Source: Rhodoferax sp. UBA5149
GTDB taxonomy: Bacteria > Pseudomonadota > Gammaproteobacteria > Burkholderiales > Burkholderiaceae_C
Assembly: GCF_002413825.1 (NCBI RefSeq)
Contig: NZ_DHXT01000123.1
Location: 1,178 to 7,474 of the forward strand
Direction: 5' to 3'
DNA: 6,297 nucleotides
Of this stretch, positions 5,645 to 6,297 are shown piece after piece. Below the pieces are notes generated by a model. The model did not search any database and was not told the origin of the DNA. It worked only from the letters and a program-made list of their open reading frames with translations. The position numbers were made by a program, and so were the translations under genes. Numbering within the stretch: the stretch's first letter is position 1; each line of letters starts with the position of its first letter.

Positions 5645-6297
5645 ATGCAAAAATCCAGCTGTCTTTTATTGTCTTCACTTTGTCACAGGCGCTTGCGTCC
5701 CTTGCTACTCGCCTCCGCGCTTGCCGCCTTGATGGCGGGCTGCGGACAAGACCCCATGAACGCGGGCAAGGAACACATGACAAAAGGGGAATACCCCGCG
5801 GCGGTCATTGAATTCAAAAACGCGGTTCAGGCGCAACCGGACTCGGTTCAAGCCCGTTTGGCACTGGCTGATGCCTACGAACATTCGTTTGACCCCGGCA
5901 GTGCCGAGCAACATTTACGTAAAGCGGTCGAGCGTGGAGGAGACGCCGACCTACTTTTGCCGCGCATTGCCATCCTGATGCTGGAGCGCGGCGAGCTGGA
6001 ACCCATTGTTCGCGATTTTAAGGATCGCCATCTCAAGTCAGCTGAAGCTGAAAGCAATCTGCGGGCGATCGTCGCCATCGCCTATGTCAGTCAAAAGCGT
6101 GCTGGTCTGGCCGAAGAACAACTCAAAGGGGCAACAGCCAATACCCCCGCAGTGAAACTCGCCAAAGCCCAATTGCTGCTGGCCAGCGGCCAGGCCAACC
6201 AGGCGCTGGCGGAACTCAATACCCTACCCTCAGACACGGCGGCCTCCTGGTGGACCCTTCGTGCCTTGAGCCGCGTTTACAGCGCCGTCGGCAATCC
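5645..6297 (+). CDS. prsT: PrsT-like TPR-repeat lipoprotein of the XrtA/PEP-CTERM system (5' part)
   Basis: The frame is open from the ATG to the window edge, 217 codons with no stop. Residues 1-33 form a lipoprotein signal peptide: basic H14-R18, a hydrophobic stretch 19-31 and the lipobox LMAGC (29-33), with Cys33 the predicted lipidated residue. Position +2 is Gly, not Asp, so sorting to the outer membrane is expected. TPR-type helices follow: GEYPAAVIEFKNAVQAQPDS (48-67) and ARLALADAY (70-78) with DPGSAEQHLRKAVERG (83-98), then more repeat-like helices. The order and wording of these segments closely match PrsT, the long (about 900 aa) TPR lipoprotein encoded with exosortase XrtA and exopolysaccharide genes in Gram-negative bacteria; about a quarter of the expected length is present. 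PrsT is thought to support polymer export or assembly in the envelope, but its exact role is not settled. A general TPR lipoprotein is the alternative. It is transcribed away from the sialidase-like gene. Confidence 0.8.
   Translation, partial: MQKSSCLLLSSLCHRRLRPLLLASALAALMAGCGQDPMNAGKEHMTKGEYPAAVIEFKNAVQAQPDSVQARLALADAYEHSFDPGSAEQHLRKAVERGGDADLLLPRIAILMLERGELEPIVRDFKDRHLKSAEAESNLRAIVAIAYVSQKRAGLAEEQLKGATANTPAVKLAKAQLLLASGQANQALAELNTLPSDTAASWWTLRALSRVYSAVGN

Overview
This window looks like chromosomal DNA from a GC-rich betaproteobacterium, most likely of the order Burkholderiales and perhaps Comamonadaceae-like (Rhodoferax/Polaromonas type). That placement is inferred from base composition, protein style and the gene families present; no rRNA or marker gene confirms it. 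The region is an envelope or exopolysaccharide glycan locus. I see no tRNA, rRNA, CRISPR array, transposase or integrase.

Layout. (1) Positions 1-36 may hold the last codons of an upstream gene. (2) Positions 70-3617 on the plus strand are a tightly packed three-gene operon: a family 9 glycosyltransferase (heptosyltransferase-like), a GtrA-family small membrane protein whose ATG overlaps the previous stop (ATGA), and a family 39 (ArnT/PMT-like) polytopic glycosyltransferase that starts 3 nt after the GtrA stop. (3) Positions 3559-5524 on the minus strand are a two-gene operon: a membrane-anchored BNR/sialidase-like beta-propeller protein followed 13 nt later by an unrecognised 236-aa polytopic membrane protein, whose 3' end overlaps the GT39 gene by 59 bp in convergent orientation. 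(4) A 120-bp divergent intergenic region (5525-5644) carries a perfect 7-bp-arm inverted repeat. (5) From 5645 to the window edge lies the 5' part of a TPR-repeat lipoprotein that closely resembles PrsT of the exosortase/PEP-CTERM (XrtA) exopolysaccharide system.

How the genes may work together (inference). GtrA proteins are associated with moving polyprenyl-phosphate-linked sugars across the inner membrane, and GT39 enzymes use such lipid-linked sugars at the periplasmic face. The plus-strand operon could therefore assemble or decorate a surface glycan, with the GT9 enzyme acting in the cytoplasm. The polyprenyl-phosphate sugar synthase (GT2, ArnC/GtrB-like) that would normally feed such a pair is not in the window and may lie upstream. 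The sialidase-like protein and its membrane partner may act on a glycan outside the membrane. The PrsT-like gene suggests an exosortase/exopolysaccharide cluster to the right.

The most notable points are: the GT9 enzyme has MGS where classical heptosyltransferases have the catalytic MGD motif, with a Glu just before it; a sialidase-like protein is paired with an unknown membrane protein; and the locus sits at the edge of a likely PEP-CTERM system. I found no clear evidence of a wholly new system within these bases.
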